Shown: piece after piece, positions 7,960-15,709 of the stretch | How the letters are laid out: every line of letters starts with the position of its first letter | Position numbering within the stretch: the stretch's first letter is position 1 | DNA from: Candidatus Thorarchaeota archaeon | Lineage (GTDB): Archaea; Asgardarchaeota; Thorarchaeia; Thorarchaeales; Thorarchaeaceae | Direction: 5' to 3' | Length of the DNA: 34,511 bases | Assembly: GCA_016840965.1 (NCBI GenBank) | Contig: JAEORI010000118.1 | Location: forward strand, 1 to 34,511 | Made by a program: the position numbers and the translations under genes | The notes under the pieces: generated by a model | Databases searched by the model: none | What the model was told of the DNA's origin: nothing | What the model saw: the letters and a program-made list of their open reading frames with translations, nothing else

Positions 7960-8142
7960 ATGTTCGAAAGATATGCAAAGTGTCCGATTTGTTCAAAGAG
8001 AACAGTTCTGAGGATACCCCCCGATGTAATCAAAAAAGCGGAGAGATTTCCATTTACTGTAAAGGTCAAACATGAAAAGCACTACTTCTATGTGAATCTC
8101 GATAGTCAAGCATGGATAAGTGATATACTTCACCCAGAATGA
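7960..8142 (+). CDS. Small protein with a single CxxC knuckle
   Basis: 60 aa from the ATG at 7960, which has AAGGTGG at about 7946-7952 a few bases upstream; this decides against the longer frame from 7924. CPIC at residues 7-10 is a half zinc-ribbon and is followed by KRTVLRIPPDVIKKA. A second Cys pair is absent, though two His occur close together (VKHEKHYFYV), so a Cys2His2-type site is possible. The ending WISDILHPE is acidic and hydrophobic. It lies 13 bases downstream of the 134-aa gene, as a two-gene operon. Function unknown. Confidence 0.6.
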   Translation: MFERYAKCPICSKRTVLRIPPDVIKKAERFPFTVKVKHEKHYFYVNLDSQAWISDILHPE

Positions 8143-8152
8143 GTGGAGTAGT

Positions 8153-8968
8153 TTACCCTATGTATCTGTCAGATGGACTGGTATCATCAACAGATGACGG
8201 ACCTTTATGAGCAATCTCATCCATCGCCCATTGTATGAATTCAATAACTTTCTCGACCTCTGTATCAATCACATCAAAATGAGCTTTGATCCCGATTAAT
8301 TCGGTTAATTTTTCAAGAAGGATTTTTGCTGCACGGTAGTCAGCTTTAATCACACCAATTGTTTCACCAAGTAAACATGCTCCTTCCATATTATAGACTG
8401 AGGCAGCCCAATTAGGGATTATACCATTGGCACCAACAACAACACCCTCTTCTGTGGCAATCATACCATCAGCTTGCGAAATCCTATCGAGTAGACTCTG
8501 AGAACTTGCAGACACATATACTCTCGGAGGTGATGGAAATGAACCAAAGTATTCTTGGTATTCCTGTTCATATGCGGCTAAGGAATACATCTCTTTAACT
8601 CCAAGATTTGAGAATTCGCCAGCAACATAATCTGCATACTCATAGACACCAGTTCCAGATGCGGGTTGATAATCGGCAGTGAGGAATAACAAATCATGTG
8701 GTTCATCCGGAGCTGCTCTGTAAAGATGTATTGATGATTTCGGACAATAAGAAATCCCCTTTCTTACCAGTACTCTAGGGGGAAAATCGTTACTGTAGAA
8801 GTCCATCACATGCATGGCGTCAAGGACACTAGTAAGTGTTTGAATTGCAATCCTACCAACATTTGCTATACCTGGAAGACCTACAATTGCTATTGGTGAT
8901 TTCAAAGTTGAAGCATCTACATCAATAAAGCGGCGAGTATACATAATCTGTAATTGATGTGAAACCAT
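8153..8968 (-). CDS. PAC2-family (proteasome assembly chaperone-like) protein
   Basis: About 271 aa, fitting the archaeal PAC2/COG2047 family. The signature SPIAIVGLPGIANVG appears close to the N-terminus, with later family-like blocks: 'TADYQP', 'GVKEMYSLAAYE' and 'GANGIIPNWAAS', followed by 'GACLLGETIG'. Eukaryotic PAC2 helps assemble the 20S proteasome core; the archaeal proteins' substrate is less certain. The C-terminal helix is acidic. The gene lies just after tatD on the same strand, about 22 bases downstream if the ATG at 8968 is used. Another ATG (8944) or a longer frame to 9016 that overlaps tatD are alternatives; no Shine-Dalgarno site settles it. Confidence 0.82.
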   Translation of the reverse strand: MVSHQLQIMYTRRFIDVDASTLKSPIAIVGLPGIANVGRIAIQTLTSVLDAMHVMDFYSNDFPPRVLVRKGISYCPKSSIHLYRAAPDEPHDLLFLTADYQPASGTGVYEYADYVAGEFSNLGVKEMYSLAAYEQEYQEYFGSFPSPPRVYVSASSQSLLDRISQADGMIATEEGVVVGANGIIPNWAASVYNMEGACLLGETIGVIKADYRAAKILLEKLTELIGIKAHFDVIDTEVEKVIEFIQWAMDEIAHKGPSSVDDTSPSDRYIG

Positions 8969-8990
8969 TTGGTACTTTGGGTCATTGATT

Positions 8991-9743
8991 CTACAACCGG
9001 TAGAATTTGAGAGCATTGCGTGTTGTCGCCTGCGCTACATCTTCACGAGGCAAATCTAATAGTTTACTCAAACTCTCAACACCATATTGGATATTGGCTG
9101 GTTCATTTCTTTCTGGTGTTGGAGAGAGATAAGGACCATCAGTTTCAAGTAGTATTTGTTCGAGCGGTACAATTTCAGCGGCATCTTTTCGATTTCGGTA
9201 TTTGTCAAAATTTGAAGGAAGGGTTATGTGCCAATTATTATCGGCAACTCTTTTGGCAACCTCTCTAGGACCATCGAAGCAATGCATTAGGACATCTCCA
9301 GAAAAATGTCTTTCAAGTATCATTGTCGCTTCAGCTTCTGCTTTGCGAGAGTGAATAACAATTGGGAGGTTTAGCTCAGATGCTAGTTCAATAAACATCA
9401 TGAACAATGGCTCCTGATTTTTTCGTCCATTTGGATCTTTCACCCAGTGATAATCTAATCCAACCTCTCCAACCGCAACAACATCTTTCGAATACTTTCT
9501 AATGAGTTCAACTATCGATTGCGCATCTTTCCTGGTAGGCTGTGAAACACTGCAACCAGCTGAATGGTGTACATACTCGTGGTGTTTTTTCACAATCCCA
9601 AGAGTCCTTCGAAATGAGGCAGAACCAATAGAACTAGTTACCATTCCTAAGAGACCTGCATCTTTGGCCCTTTGAATGACCCGTTCTAGATCATTCTTGA
9701 AATGCGGCATATCCAGATGTGTGTGTGAGTCAAATAGTTCCAA
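8991..9743 (-). CDS. tatD: TatD-family metal-dependent deoxyribonuclease
   Basis: 250 aa, the normal TatD length. The metal ligands can be placed: HTH at residues 7-9, Glu93 in GEVGLDYHW, His131 in IVIHSRKAEAEA, His154 in LMHCFDG and Asp202 in ETDGPYLSP. The family shows 3'-5' exonuclease activity on DNA and a role in repair or quality control. The start is a TTG at 9743 with GGAG at 9753-9756, 9 bases upstream; no nearer ATG precedes the first metal-binding motif. It heads an operon with the PAC2 gene and is divergent from the coiled-coil gene. Confidence 0.9.
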   Translation of the reverse strand: MELFDSHTHLDMPHFKNDLERVIQRAKDAGLLGMVTSSIGSASFRRTLGIVKKHHEYVHHSAGCSVSQPTRKDAQSIVELIRKYSKDVVAVGEVGLDYHWVKDPNGRKNQEPLFMMFIELASELNLPIVIHSRKAEAEATMILERHFSGDVLMHCFDGPREVAKRVADNNWHITLPSNFDKYRNRKDAAEIVPLEQILLETDGPYLSPTPERNEPANIQYGVESLSKLLDLPREDVAQATTRNALKFYRL

Positions 9744-9821
9744 TGTTTAGAACTCCATATTCTGATTCACACGAGACGCCTTTAATTATCGATGGATATG
9801 GTAAAGAAAAATGGGACCACT

Positions 9822-10724
9822 ATGTCGGAAGATATCAATGAGCGACTTCGAGACAAGACAATACAGATTGTATCTCTAAATCAGAAAATCGAAACATTAC
9901 AAGCTCAACTTGGAGGTTCTCAAAAACGCGCGAACCAACTAGGACAACAGGTAACTCAATTGGAGACTACAATTGCTCAGAAAGAATCAGAGATTCAGAT
10001 TCTTACCTCTGAACTATCAAAGACTAAGGGAGCTCTCGAGGCTGTAGGAAAGCAAGTGCAGGGAATGAAAGCTGAGCAGACACATCAGCTCTTAAAGAAA
10101 ACACCCAGCTCAGAGGAACATTCCATAAGGGAGGAACTAAAGTTGTCTGAACAGCAAGTTGTTAGACTGCAAGCGGATTTGAAGCGATTCTCTAATGTTG
10201 CAGCCTTAGTCTTGAATGGAGAAGAAAAGGCTCTTGAAGAATTACGAGTAACACTTCATGAGATTGGAGATCCCAAGTATCGAATATTGAATCTAGTATT
10301 AAATCGAAAATCTATTAGAATAGAGGAAATAGCTTCCAGCCTAATAATGGATGTTTCAGGAGCAATGGAGATGCTTGATACTCTGCAAACTGCAGGAGAG
10401 ATAGAAATCAAAGATGGATCTTCAGTCATCCCAGCAAAGAAATACAGAGAGATAAGAGTTCCCCGCGATGCATGGATAGCAATGGAACCAGATGCGATTT
10501 TTGAAAGTCTTGAAGATTTTATTGGGAGAACAGATGATCAAGGTAGTATCGTCAATGCACTAGAAACAGCAGTGGAGATACTTGAACAGAAAATTGCTCG
10601 TGGTGGAGCTTTAGTCTTTCAGATGAGACGTACTGCAGACTCTTGGAAAAAACAGATGGGCAATATTGAGGAACTACATTACACAATTAGAGATTGGAGA
10701 GGAAGAGTTAATTCAATGATCTAG
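9822..10724 (+). CDS. Coiled-coil protein with a winged-helix-like middle domain
   Basis: 300 aa from the ATG at 9822. Residues about 5-130 form a long heptad-rich coiled coil (Gln/Glu/Leu-rich, with repeats such as NQLGQQVTQLETTIAQKESE). Residues about 145-205 resemble a winged helix: a helix pair (ILNLVLNRKSIRIEEIASSL), then MEMLDTLQTAGEIEIKDG. The last 80 residues are helical again. A structural or DNA-tethering role is possible, but I recognise no family. A TATA-like element (TTTAATTAT, 9781-9789) is too close to the first ATG at 9792, which is why the internal ATG is preferred. It is convergent with the PDCD5 gene, overlapping it by 4 bases at the 3' ends. Confidence 0.6.
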   Translation: MSEDINERLRDKTIQIVSLNQKIETLQAQLGGSQKRANQLGQQVTQLETTIAQKESEIQILTSELSKTKGALEAVGKQVQGMKAEQTHQLLKKTPSSEEHSIREELKLSEQQVVRLQADLKRFSNVAALVLNGEEKALEELRVTLHEIGDPKYRILNLVLNRKSIRIEEIASSLIMDVSGAMEMLDTLQTAGEIEIKDGSSVIPAKKYREIRVPRDAWIAMEPDAIFESLEDFIGRTDDQGSIVNALETAVEILEQKIARGGALVFQMRRTADSWKKQMGNIEELHYTIRDWRGRVNSMI

Positions 10725-11128
10725 TCTTTATTGGAATCGTTTGAACTCTCTTTGATAGCTTCTCGAACATAGGAGCTGAAATCTGATGTTTCACCATCAC
10801 GCTGTACACGGATTGTCGGACCTTCTCCCTTTACTTGTCGTTCAACATATCGAATATCGAGCTGCGTGATTGTCTGCCGTACCCCTCGATAGACGATAAG
10901 ATACAGAATGACATCCTCAACCCTTTTTCCAATATGGGGTTCGTTCTTCTTGAGATTTGAAAGATAGCTCTGAGCATCTGGAGCCAGGAATTTTTGAAGT
11001 AGCTTATTGCGCTCGACTTCAGTTTTCTCTGTTCGCTCCTTTTGTTCTTGCATCTTTTTTTCACGAGCAACTAATTCAGCCATTTTTCGTCGTCGAATAA
11101 TGGCAAGCTCCGTGTCATCATCTTCCAG
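10721..11128 (-). CDS. PDCD5-family DNA-binding protein, probable CTG start
   Basis: The archaeal/eukaryotic PDCD5 (TFAR19) fold is recognised from ELAIIRRRKMAEL, a basic linker, then KLLQKFLAPDAQSYLSNLKK, 'KRVEDVILYLI' and 'TITQLDIRYVERQ'. Archaeal members bind DNA and are usually 110-125 aa. The open frame reaches a TTG at 11203, giving an atypical 25-residue extension and abutting the divergent gene. No ATG, GTG or TTG lies between that TTG and the ATG inside the conserved helix. A CTG at 11128 gives a standard PDCD5 start (residues MEDDDTELAIIRRRK), 7 bases after GAGGT at 11136-11140, and leaves room for a TATA-like TTAAAAAA at 11189-11196. I report that start; 11203 is the conventional alternative. 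Confidence 0.75.
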   Translation of the reverse strand: MEDDDTELAIIRRRKMAELVAREKKMQEQKERTEKTEVERNKLLQKFLAPDAQSYLSNLKKNEPHIGKRVEDVILYLIVYRGVRQTITQLDIRYVERQVKGEGPTIRVQRDGETSDFSSYVREAIKESSNDSNKD

Positions 11129-11203
11129 CGTTACAACCTCAAAACTGGGCCTTCTTTTATCACAGTTAAAGATAACGATACAGCTTGGTTTTTTAACATT
11201 CAA

Positions 11204-12184
11204 GTGGCATCAAGACATAGGCAACTCGGATGTGAAAACTTCTTGACGACCGAAGGTAAGTGCATGTGGCTAGGTACATCGGAAGAAAACGATCCATATT
11301 GTAGACTTAGAGGACTGAAACTCCCAACAACTGAGGTCAACAACAAATGCAGAAAACCAGAACGGACAACAATCTGTATTGATGCATATAGTTCCCTAGC
11401 AAGGGGACAAGATGCGATTGATACTAACAGCACAGATGCATTTCCTTGGTTGTTAGAATCAGCAACACAGTTTGAAAATCTTGGTGAAATAGAAAATGCA
11501 ATTGATGCATATATAAAAGCAATAGACTTTGCTAATAAGAACGACTTGGTCGAGAAGGCATACGATTTATTCCGGTCAGCCAGAGAAGTATACGAAGAGG
11601 GTATAGCAGAAGGAAAACTATCTCTCAATGATTTTGAAACTAAGCACGAATTGATGAAATCTGGCACTGCATTAATCGAGAAGATTGACAAGTTAACTGA
11701 GCTCAAACCTACAACTGAAATGCAAGCGGAGCTAAAAGCAGCTGTTCTCGGTGGGGTCACCCTCAAGAAAGTGGGTTCAAAAGATGAAACCAGGGATTTG
11801 ATAATTAGCCATGGGCGGTCTCTTTATACTAAGAAGTCGGAAGAATACAAAGATGGAGCTTCGTCTTATATAAAATCAGGAATGATCAAAAATGCAGTAA
11901 CTCTTGCTTGCATGGGTGCACTTGCAGATCTAATGCTAGGCAAACCCAAAGAAGGAATGGCATATCTAACGAAAATTGCATCAGAATCAGGAGAGAGTCA
12001 AACATTTCAGGAGCATCCATGTTTTAATTGGACAAAACTAATCTTCAAAGTTCAGATCAATCGTGACAAAGACCTCTTGATAAGTGCCAATAAACTGTTT
12101 CTGGAAATTCCATGGTCCTTTAAGGATGATAGGGAATTTGCTCGAAGAGTAATGGAATCAGTTGAAAGAAGACTCAATGCTTGA
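11204..12184 (+). CDS. Helical-repeat (TPR/SNAP-like) protein with a Cys-rich N-terminus
   Basis: 326 aa. Residues about 10-50 contain Cys at 10, 20, 33 and 46 and again at about 55, a spacing that could hold zinc or an Fe-S cluster. From about residue 75 the protein is a series of helical hairpins with TPR/alpha-SNAP character (ATQFENLGEIENAIDAYIKA, then KNDLVEKAYDLFRSAREVYEEG), continuing to the C-terminus (GMIKNAVTLACMGALADLMLGK). The general shape is that of a scaffold or adaptor; the exact family is not recognised. The GTG start at 11204 is retained because the Cys cluster begins right after it, but it has no clear Shine-Dalgarno site; an ATG at 11264 follows GAAGGT and would remove the first Cys residues. 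Confidence 0.6.
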   Translation: MASRHRQLGCENFLTTEGKCMWLGTSEENDPYCRLRGLKLPTTEVNNKCRKPERTTICIDAYSSLARGQDAIDTNSTDAFPWLLESATQFENLGEIENAIDAYIKAIDFANKNDLVEKAYDLFRSAREVYEEGIAEGKLSLNDFETKHELMKSGTALIEKIDKLTELKPTTEMQAELKAAVLGGVTLKKVGSKDETRDLIISHGRSLYTKKSEEYKDGASSYIKSGMIKNAVTLACMGALADLMLGKPKEGMAYLTKIASESGESQTFQEHPCFNWTKLIFKVQINRDKDLLISANKLFLEIPWSFKDDREFARRVMESVERRLNA

Positions 12185-13499
12185 TTCTCATACGAGCAAC
12201 AAAGAATCCACTGCAATGATGCTTGTGTGGAAAAACTCGTCGAACTTTCTTTGAACATTTGAAGCTTGGATATCCATTTTCGCCATAATCGAAAGGTTCG
12301 ATCAACTCAATGTTATGACGATCCATTGCTGAGTCTATCTGTGATTCTCCCTCATGAGGCAAAATAGAACATGTTGCATATACTAATTCTGTTCCAGGTT
12401 TCTCCATGTATGCTGAGAGAATACCGTCTAGAATCTTATTTTGAATAGCCATTAGGGAGAAAAGTGTGTCCTTGTTCAAGCGCCATTTGAATGATGGATA
12501 GGATTGGAGAATTCCAGTTGATGAACATGGTGCATCTATGAGTATTTTGTCAGCATCTGTAAATTCTGGCTTTGTAGCATCAGATTGAGTCCATTCTGTG
12601 TGCGTGTCATTGAGTTTCTTAGAAAGCTCAATCGCCATTTTGACTCGATTAGGATAAACATCGCTTGCGATTAGTTGACCTTTCCCCTTCATTCTTTCAG
12701 CAATTAGTTGTGTTTTCATACCGGGGGCAGCACAAGCATCCCATATTTTTTGTCCAGGACTGGGGTCGAGAGCATTTACAACAAGGACGCTGGCTTTGTC
12801 TTGAATCAGAACTTTTCCTTGTTTGAACAAGTCTGACTTAACAAGGTAATCAATACCTTCTTCAACGCGATTGATTTCAGGAATAGTGGTATCCGGCGTC
12901 ATTTTTACTCCAGCTAGTGTGTCAAAGAATTCACTCGAGCCTTCAAACAGCATATTTGGTCTCACATAATATGAGCGTGCGAGATTATTGGTTTTCATCA
13001 GTTTGATGCATTCTTCAAGAGACATATTATCAAGAAGAGTTTGCACAATAAAAGAAGGATGAGAGTAAATAAGACTAAGACGATTTACAAGTGGCATTTT
13101 GCCAACAGCCAGGTCCAAATCTAACTCTAAGGAACGTTTGAGTACCTCCTCAAAACGAGCGATGTCATGGGGGTATATTGATTTGAGGTGTTCAAAGTCT
13201 TCATCGAGCCATCGAAGCTCATAGATGGCGAGACGCAGAATATTTCTCTCTTGAGCATCCAATTCATGAAGATTCATTTTGCCCAGTGCTTTTGTGGCGA
13301 TGTAATCAATTGTATTCCTATACCTAATAACAGACATTGGAAGCGATGATGAATGATAATAGGAGTCTGATGCGGTCTGCATCTCTCGGAGCAATGATTT
13401 CATTGAAACCTCTAGTTCATCGTAACGCATTAGAGCTTCAAGATCTTGATTTCGATTTGAACGAACATCAAAATCAACAGAGTGCTTCCTGGATTTCAT
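12174..13499 (-). CDS. RsmB/NOP2/Sun-family RNA m5C methyltransferase
   Basis: 441 aa. Residues about 20-140 look like the NusB-like helical domain of bacterial RsmB, then a short linker and a SAM-dependent methyltransferase. The SAM-binding motif DACAAPGMKT is at 254-263, the catalytic motif DAPCSS has Cys325, and the second catalytic/release Cys377 sits in YATCS. Both cysteines needed for m5C formation are present. rRNA or tRNA could be the target. The 3' end overlaps the helical-repeat gene by 11 bases in convergent orientation. The ATG at 13499 has no obvious Shine-Dalgarno site, so the exact start is moderate. Confidence 0.88.
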   Translation of the reverse strand: MKSRKHSVDFDVRSNRNQDLEALMRYDELEVSMKSLLREMQTASDSYYHSSSLPMSVIRYRNTIDYIATKALGKMNLHELDAQERNILRLAIYELRWLDEDFEHLKSIYPHDIARFEEVLKRSLELDLDLAVGKMPLVNRLSLIYSHPSFIVQTLLDNMSLEECIKLMKTNNLARSYYVRPNMLFEGSSEFFDTLAGVKMTPDTTIPEINRVEEGIDYLVKSDLFKQGKVLIQDKASVLVVNALDPSPGQKIWDACAAPGMKTQLIAERMKGKGQLIASDVYPNRVKMAIELSKKLNDTHTEWTQSDATKPEFTDADKILIDAPCSSTGILQSYPSFKWRLNKDTLFSLMAIQNKILDGILSAYMEKPGTELVYATCSILPHEGESQIDSAMDRHNIELIEPFDYGENGYPSFKCSKKVRRVFPHKHHCSGFFVARMRIKH

Positions 13500-13542
13500 A
13501 TCTACTTGAGAAAATAGATTGTTGCTTGTTCAATCTTGTTAT

Positions 13543-15573
13543 TTACTCTTTAATTGGTGGCATTACATTTGCATAGCCATCCATTACCACGACTCCATCA
13601 TTATTATAGACATCAAATTTTAGTCTGCACAGATTATTCTCTGGTTCCTTTTCTGTCACTTCAACAATCGCTTTGATTTTATCACCTGGATAGACAGGAG
13701 CCTTGAAGTTCACCTTCATATTATATGCAAGCGTTCCCAAACCGGGTAATTGTGTTCCAATAACACGTGCTACAAGAGCACCACCAATGGGACCATGAGC
13801 GATTCGCCGCCCAAACATCGTCGTGGACGCATATTCATCATCCATATGAAGCGCATTATAGTCACCAGACATCTCAGCGTATAATTGAATGTGTTCATCA
13901 GTAACTAACATGCTGGACTCTGCGGTTTCTCCAATCTCGATTTCATCCAAACTTTTTCCGAGTTCGAATTTTGATTTTCCAGTAGCTTCTTCCTTCGCCT
14001 TGCTTGGTTCTTCCGATTTTGGTGCACCTCTCAATATATCTGGAGTAAATTTGAACATTCTTGCGAATTTCATCAGTAATTCCATGTCGTCAGTATCAAT
14101 TACAACCTTCTCAGTCATCATGGCTTGCATTGCGTCAAGTTTTCCAAGTAGTATGTTTCGCCAAGTTAGAGAGTTAGTCTTGACGGTCATTTGTGGATTC
14201 TCAATACCAGCCTTCTCGATACGACAAGTTCGATTTTCAATTCTCAGCAGCCATGAATCATTGTCTTCAAAATCAAAGAGGATACTCGCAGAAACTCCCT
14301 CAGCACGGTCAGGTCTGAATCCATTTGGTATGCTAGCCATCATTGTATCAAAATCCAAGTCATCCACTTCTGCTGACACTTGGGAAGAAGAGTCACGTTT
14401 GCTTTCAATGTAGACCTCTCGTTGGATAAGATATCGCAAGATCTCTGAGGTCCCACCCCCAATAGTACCCAGACGAGCGTCTCTATAAAACCTCTCGAGT
14501 GGGTAAAAGTCTTTGACATATCCTGCGCCACCACAAATCTGAATTGCCATATCACAAGATTCGACTGACACCTCAGTAGCATAGAGTTTGGCTATCGTTG
14601 CTTCCTTTGTACAAGGAATTTCCTTCTCAACCATCCTCGCTGCGGAAATCAGCAGTAACCGCGCAGCACGCATTTTCATAGCCATGTCAGCTACCTTGAA
14701 AGATACAGCTTCAAAACGTGATATTGGTTGCCCAAATTGCTCACGTTCTTGAGAGTAAGCTACAGCAATCTCGAATGGAGACCGCATACATCCTAGAGCT
14801 TCTGCTGCAATTCCAATTCTCTCAGAATCTAGTTCATTCATCAGGATTAGAAATCCTTGATTCAACTTACCAAGTAAGTTCTCTTTAGGCACTCTCATAT
14901 CGTTGAAGCTTATATGAGATACGCGAACACCATCACGACCCATCAGATTGAAGTCTTTCTCAACTTTAAATCCATTCCATGAGGTTTCAATAATGAATGC
15001 TGACATTCCACTCTTACTATCGACATTTGGATCAGTAATCGCGAATACGACAATTTGGTCAGCAATGCTTCCATTTGTTATGTAACGTTTCTCTCCATTA
15101 AGAATCCAACATTCTTTATCTGAATCCCACTTTGCGCTTGTAATCATACCAGCAGTATCGCTTCCAACTTTTGGTTCAGTGATAGCCAAGGCACCGATTT
15201 TTTCTCCTTTTGCGAGAGGTACTAGATACCGCTCCTTTTGCGCCTCTGTGCCAAAACGAAGAATTGGGATTGCAGAGAGAGTACAACTAGCACCAAACAT
15301 CATGGTCGCTGAGGGACATACTGCAGAGATTTCTTCTCCAGCTATCAATTGGTACATGAATGGTTTATCTTCACCACCATATTTTTTCGGAATTAGGAGA
15401 CTTGAGAGTCCAAAATCTCCGAGTTTCTTGAAATAATCACGGTAGTCGAAATCAGGGCTAGTGATGTTGTCTACTAGAGGTCTGATTTCTTTGTCCACCC
15501 ATTCTCGGACCTTCATTCGGAAATTAAGCTCATCCTTAGAATAGAGTAGTTCTTCATCATTCATCTGAGTCAA
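13543..15573 (-). CDS. Three-domain fusion: acyl-CoA dehydrogenase, SCP2-like, MaoC-like hydratase
   Basis: 676 aa. Residues 1 to about 390 are an acyl-CoA dehydrogenase with the FAD/substrate blocks ALAITEPKVGSD and 'SQEREQFGQPIS'. The usual catalytic Glu near IYEGT is Gly373 (IGGGT), but Glu251 in LDSER occupies the position used by isovaleryl-CoA and long-chain dehydrogenases. Residues about 410-515 fit an SCP2-like lipid-carrier domain (DSWLLRIENRTCRIEKAG). Residues about 535-676 are a MaoC-like hot-dog hydratase with the D-x4-H dyad Asp571 and His576. Together the protein could carry out the first two beta-oxidation steps on a carried acyl-CoA. The TTG start at 15573 follows AGGTGG (15580-15585) by 6 bases. 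It is divergent from the aldehyde dehydrogenase gene and shares its TATA box. Confidence 0.85.
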   Translation of the reverse strand: MTQMNDEELLYSKDELNFRMKVREWVDKEIRPLVDNITSPDFDYRDYFKKLGDFGLSSLLIPKKYGGEDKPFMYQLIAGEEISAVCPSATMMFGASCTLSAIPILRFGTEAQKERYLVPLAKGEKIGALAITEPKVGSDTAGMITSAKWDSDKECWILNGEKRYITNGSIADQIVVFAITDPNVDSKSGMSAFIIETSWNGFKVEKDFNLMGRDGVRVSHISFNDMRVPKENLLGKLNQGFLILMNELDSERIGIAAEALGCMRSPFEIAVAYSQEREQFGQPISRFEAVSFKVADMAMKMRAARLLLISAARMVEKEIPCTKEATIAKLYATEVSVESCDMAIQICGGAGYVKDFYPLERFYRDARLGTIGGGTSEILRYLIQREVYIESKRDSSSQVSAEVDDLDFDTMMASIPNGFRPDRAEGVSASILFDFEDNDSWLLRIENRTCRIEKAGIENPQMTVKTNSLTWRNILLGKLDAMQAMMTEKVVIDTDDMELLMKFARMFKFTPDILRGAPKSEEPSKAKEEATGKSKFELGKSLDEIEIGETAESSMLVTDEHIQLYAEMSGDYNALHMDDEYASTTMFGRRIAHGPIGGALVARVIGTQLPGLGTLAYNMKVNFKAPVYPGDKIKAIVEVTEKEPENNLCRLKFDVYNNDGVVVMDGYANVMPPIKE

Positions 15574-15632
15574 AGACAGCCACCTCATGTCATTTTTCAC
15601 TTTAGCTGATGATAGCTCCCGGTTCAGAAGCT

Positions 15633-15640
15633 CTTAAATC
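15633..15640. promoter_or_regulatory. Shared TATA-like box between the fusion gene and the aldehyde dehydrogenase
   Basis: CTTAAATC on the plus strand, GATTTAAG on the minus strand. Predicted starts are near 15610 on the minus strand (fusion gene TTG at 15573) and near 15663 on the plus strand (ALDH ATG at 15710). This is the only good AT-rich element in the short intergenic region. Confidence 0.4.
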
Positions 15641-15709
15641 TCCTCTTGTTGCCGACAAAGACTCGCCCAGAGCATTCTGCAAATGAAAATACAGGGGTAT
15701 AGAAAAAAA

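Noticed and set aside
11200..11766. Open frame of 188 aa on the minus strand opposite the helical-repeat gene
   Set aside because: Low-complexity Ser-rich translation typical of an antisense shadow, overlapping the PDCD5 promoter region; the plus-strand frame has helical-repeat and Cys patterns.
13889..14413. Open frame of 174 aa on the plus strand inside the dehydrogenase fusion gene
   Set aside because: Ser-rich shadow of the reverse-strand coding sequence, which has clear catalytic motifs; no independent evidence.
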